7,085 nucleotides of DNA from Gammaproteobacteria bacterium (lineage in GTDB: Bacteria > Pseudomonadota > Gammaproteobacteria > UBA9214): positions 1 through 7,085 of the forward strand of contig DAOVYA010000072.1 in assembly GCA_030635865.1 (NCBI GenBank), given 5' to 3'. The notes under the pieces were generated by a model. The model made no database searches. It was given only the letters and a program-made list of their open reading frames with translations, and had not been told where the DNA came from. Of this stretch, positions 5,532-7,085 are shown in pieces (positions within the stretch are counted from its first letter, which is position 1; each line of letters starts with the position of its first letter). A program made the position numbers and the translations under genes.

Positions 5532-5597
5532 ATGAGGCAACCGTGCCGGGTCTAAACTTCCGATACAATAAAAACACACGTATTACCCCGGTCAACC

Positions 5598-5633
5598 GCA
5601 GTTTATAAATCCTGTATTAACTGCTGACAGGAT
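5598..5633 (-). terminator. Overlapping alternative hairpins between PAP2 and yaaA (possible terminator)
   Basis: On the minus strand ATCCTGT can pair with ACAGGAT (5627-5633 with 5609-5615, 11-base loop), followed by TTATAAA, a weak U-rich tail that could end the PAP2 transcript. A second pair, GCAGTT with AACTGC (5619-5624 with 5598-5603), overlaps it so the two cannot form together. This is terminator or attenuator-like in design, but the T-run is poor. Confidence 0.3.
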
Positions 5634-5656
5634 GAGTAATATCATACGATAAATGA

Positions 5657-6463
5657 TTATAGCGGCCATGAGAACGACAGCATGGCGCCTTCCTTACGGG
5701 ACACCTGAACATCCAGCTGGACTGCTTCATCCAGCCCCATGAAGGAATCATGAATCACGGCTGTCAGGAAATGTCCGATTGCTGCCCCCGCCAACACATC
5801 AGTGGGATAGTGTTTGCCCGCCTCCACCCGTGCCCAGGCGGTACCTGCGGCCAGGGTCTTGGCCGAAATGCGCAGTACCTTGCGCGTTGTGGGTGAAAGG
5901 GCCAGCGAATCGATATTACGCGACGTCAACGTGGCATAGCTGTATGCCTCGGTAGCGTGCAGTGACGGGAAACTGTTATCGCTGGTTTTCTTCAGTGGGC
6001 GCTCCCGGTCGGTCGCGGACTTGAGATTGCTGGTAACACTTCCACTGATGCCAACGGCACTCCCTCCCACCACTGCCCCCTTGAACTTTGCGGCCAGCCA
6101 GCCACCTGGTTCCGGGCCACTGGGCGTTGCCAGGGTGCTGATAACAGCCGTTGCCGCCAACAGCGTTCTCAGATCATCGCTGGCGTCTTCCGCCGAAGAA
6201 ATGGAACCAAATACCGGTGTTTCACGAATGGCCCAGTCCGAGAGATCTTCATCCAGGTCGCCGATGGAAAGCAGCAGCGCCCCGGCCACCGGTATCCAGG
6301 TTTCCGGGTCGGTCGCTGAATTCCAGGCAGCGGTTTTGATTCTTTCCCAACTCCCAAAGGAAACATCTTCTCCCCAACGGTGACCGTTCGGCAAGGTACC
6401 GCAACCCGTCATCAGAATAATCAGTAATACCGCAAAGGTGCTGCGAAGACGGGCGTATGTCAT
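5657..6463 (-). CDS. PAP2-family phosphatase, predicted lipoprotein
   Basis: Member of the phosphatidic acid phosphatase type 2 / haloperoxidase superfamily, whose enzymes remove phosphate from lipid or small phosphate esters. All three catalytic motifs are present: KSATDRERP (148-156, K-x6-RP), PSLH (166-169, the PSGH motif with Leu for Gly) and R-x5-H-x3-D (Arg212, His218, Asp222) in ARVEAGKHYPTD. The start at 6463 gives a lipoprotein signal peptide: MTYARLRS, a hydrophobic stretch (9-18) and lipobox MTGC with the modified Cys21; Gly22 predicts outer membrane sorting, so catalysis would be periplasmic. A longer reading from TTG 6547 would bury this signal and is rejected, though 6463 has no good ribosome site. 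Hydrophobic segments (about 57-68, 100-113, 128-143, 203-211 and 223-236) are weaker than in integral PAP2 lipid phosphatases. Divergent from the rhomboid gene. Substrate unknown; phospholipid or undecaprenyl pyrophosphate are family options. Confidence 0.88.
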   Translation of the reverse strand: MTYARLRSTFAVLLIILMTGCGTLPNGHRWGEDVSFGSWERIKTAAWNSATDPETWIPVAGALLLSIGDLDEDLSDWAIRETPVFGSISSAEDASDDLRTLLAATAVISTLATPSGPEPGGWLAAKFKGAVVGGSAVGISGSVTSNLKSATDRERPLKKTSDNSFPSLHATEAYSYATLTSRNIDSLALSPTTRKVLRISAKTLAAGTAWARVEAGKHYPTDVLAGAAIGHFLTAVIHDSFMGLDEAVQLDVQVSRKEGAMLSFSWPL

Positions 6464-6553
6464 GGATATCTGTTCTGGCAAAGAAGATACGATTACACTT
6501 TCAAACCATATATGAAACCGGTGTAAGATTACTCCTTGTTCCACCAATGATAA

Positions 6554-6573
6554 AGCAGCATAAGAATGCTGCT
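6554..6573. repeat. 8-bp perfect hairpin between PAP2 and rhomboid genes
   Basis: AGCAGCAT (6554-6561) and ATGCTGCT (6566-6573) flank a 4-base loop AAGA. It lies in the divergent intergenic region, about 90 bases from either start codon. No T-run follows on either strand, so an operator or leader RNA hairpin is more likely than a terminator. Confidence 0.45.
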
Positions 6574-6659
6574 GTAATCGTCGCTCCAGGGAAAGTACTA
6601 CGGAACCTGCCCTGCCTGCATATGTCTGTACAGCAATACCAACACAACTTGTTTCATAA

Positions 6660-7085
6660 ATGAAATTAAAACCCGGTTTAAAGCACGCAGTACTGGTTAC
6701 CCTGGCATTCGTTGTCCTGTTATGGGTAATTGAAATACTGGACCGGGCGCTGAACCTGAACCTGTATCATCTCGGGGTGTACCCGCGTGAGCCTGCCGGA
6801 CTGTTTGGTATTCTGTATGCGCCGCTGATTCACAGTTCCTGGAGCCACCTGCTGTCCAACAGTTTCGCCTTGCTGATTCTCGGGACGACGCTGGTTTACG
6901 GGTACCCACGCTCGACCATGCCGGTTTTTCTGATCGTGTATTTTGGCGCCGGGATATGTACCTGGTTATTCGCTCGCCAGAGCTATCACTTTGGTGCCAG
7001 CGGGCTGACACATGGAATGATGTTTTTTATATTTACCATCGGCATACTGCGCAGGGACCGGCTGTCGATTGCCCTGGCGATGATC
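6660..7085 (+). CDS. Rhomboid-family intramembrane serine protease, N-terminal part (runs off right edge)
   Basis: Rhomboids cleave transmembrane helices of substrate proteins within the bilayer using a Ser-His dyad. The 142 visible residues are very hydrophobic and carry the diagnostic HxxxxHxxxN motif (His58, His63, Asn67 in HSSWSHLLSN), which builds the oxyanion site, and GASG (112-115) with the nucleophile Ser114, followed by a small-residue-rich helix. Helix one spans about residues 10-27, the L1 loop about 28-55 and later helices follow in the usual order. The catalytic His of helix six is beyond the window. The frame has a stop immediately before ATG 6660, so this is the earliest start; no clear ribosome site precedes it. 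No cytosolic N-terminal domain is present, so it is a basic six-helix type, not GlpG-like with an extra domain. Substrate and partner unknown. Confidence 0.92.
   Translation, partial: MKLKPGLKHAVLVTLAFVVLLWVIEILDRALNLNLYHLGVYPREPAGLFGILYAPLIHSSWSHLLSNSFALLILGTTLVYGYPRSTMPVFLIVYFGAGICTWLFARQSYHFGASGLTHGMMFFIFTIGILRRDRLSIALAMI

Noticed and set aside
5657..6547. Longer PAP2 protein from TTG 6547
   Set aside because: It would place 28 residues ahead of a clear lipoprotein signal peptide.
6457..6663. Plus-strand 68-codon frame whose stop overlaps the rhomboid ATG (ATGA)
   Set aside because: It begins antisense to the PAP2 signal peptide, resembles no protein I know and lacks a ribosome site; the overlap looks accidental.

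Overview
The window reads as chromosomal DNA of a gammaproteobacterium. This rests on the gene content (a Fur-boxed feoAB pair, yaaA, an AmmeMemoRadiSam-type fragment, and a Met-rich membrane protein ending in FMPW whose general look I associate with sulfur-oxidising Gammaproteobacteria) and on the E. coli-like promoter and Fur sites. The lineage is an inference from remembered families. No rRNA, tRNA, CRISPR array, transposase or phage gene is visible.

Layout from left to right. (1) The 5' part of a patatin-like phospholipase gene (minus strand) runs off the left edge. (2) A promoter on the plus strand drives a broken gene: the first ~30 residues of an AmmeMemoRadiSam-system radical SAM enzyme (AmrS) are unmistakable, then the frame ends, beside an 8-bp inverted repeat. 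(3) A minus-strand block follows. It holds a secreted Arg/Glu-rich coiled-coil protein with an internal 33-bp tandem repeat, a single-span Met-rich membrane protein, feoB and feoA. The last two form a ferrous iron uptake operon with a clear promoter overlapped by a Fur box. (4) yaaA (peroxide stress protein) and a PAP2-family phosphatase carrying a lipoprotein signal are on the same strand. (5) A rhomboid-family intramembrane protease gene, divergent from PAP2, runs off the right edge.

The functional core is iron. FeoA/FeoB import Fe(II) and are predicted to be shut off by Fur when iron is plentiful. YaaA, which in E. coli limits free iron during peroxide stress, is the next gene upstream on the same strand. 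The two unknown proteins downstream of feoB (one Met-rich and membrane anchored, one periplasmic with a Pro/His/Cys tail) share its strand and could be functionally tied to metal handling, but this is only a positional suggestion.

The non-coding gaps hold several unexplained structures: a 14-bp perfect inverted repeat at the start of the Met-rich gene, a nested set of inverted repeats between it and feoB, two mutually exclusive hairpins between PAP2 and yaaA, and an 8-bp hairpin between PAP2 and the rhomboid gene. No complete new multi-gene system is evident. The best leads are the truncated AmrS gene and the two uncharacterised proteins downstream of feoAB.
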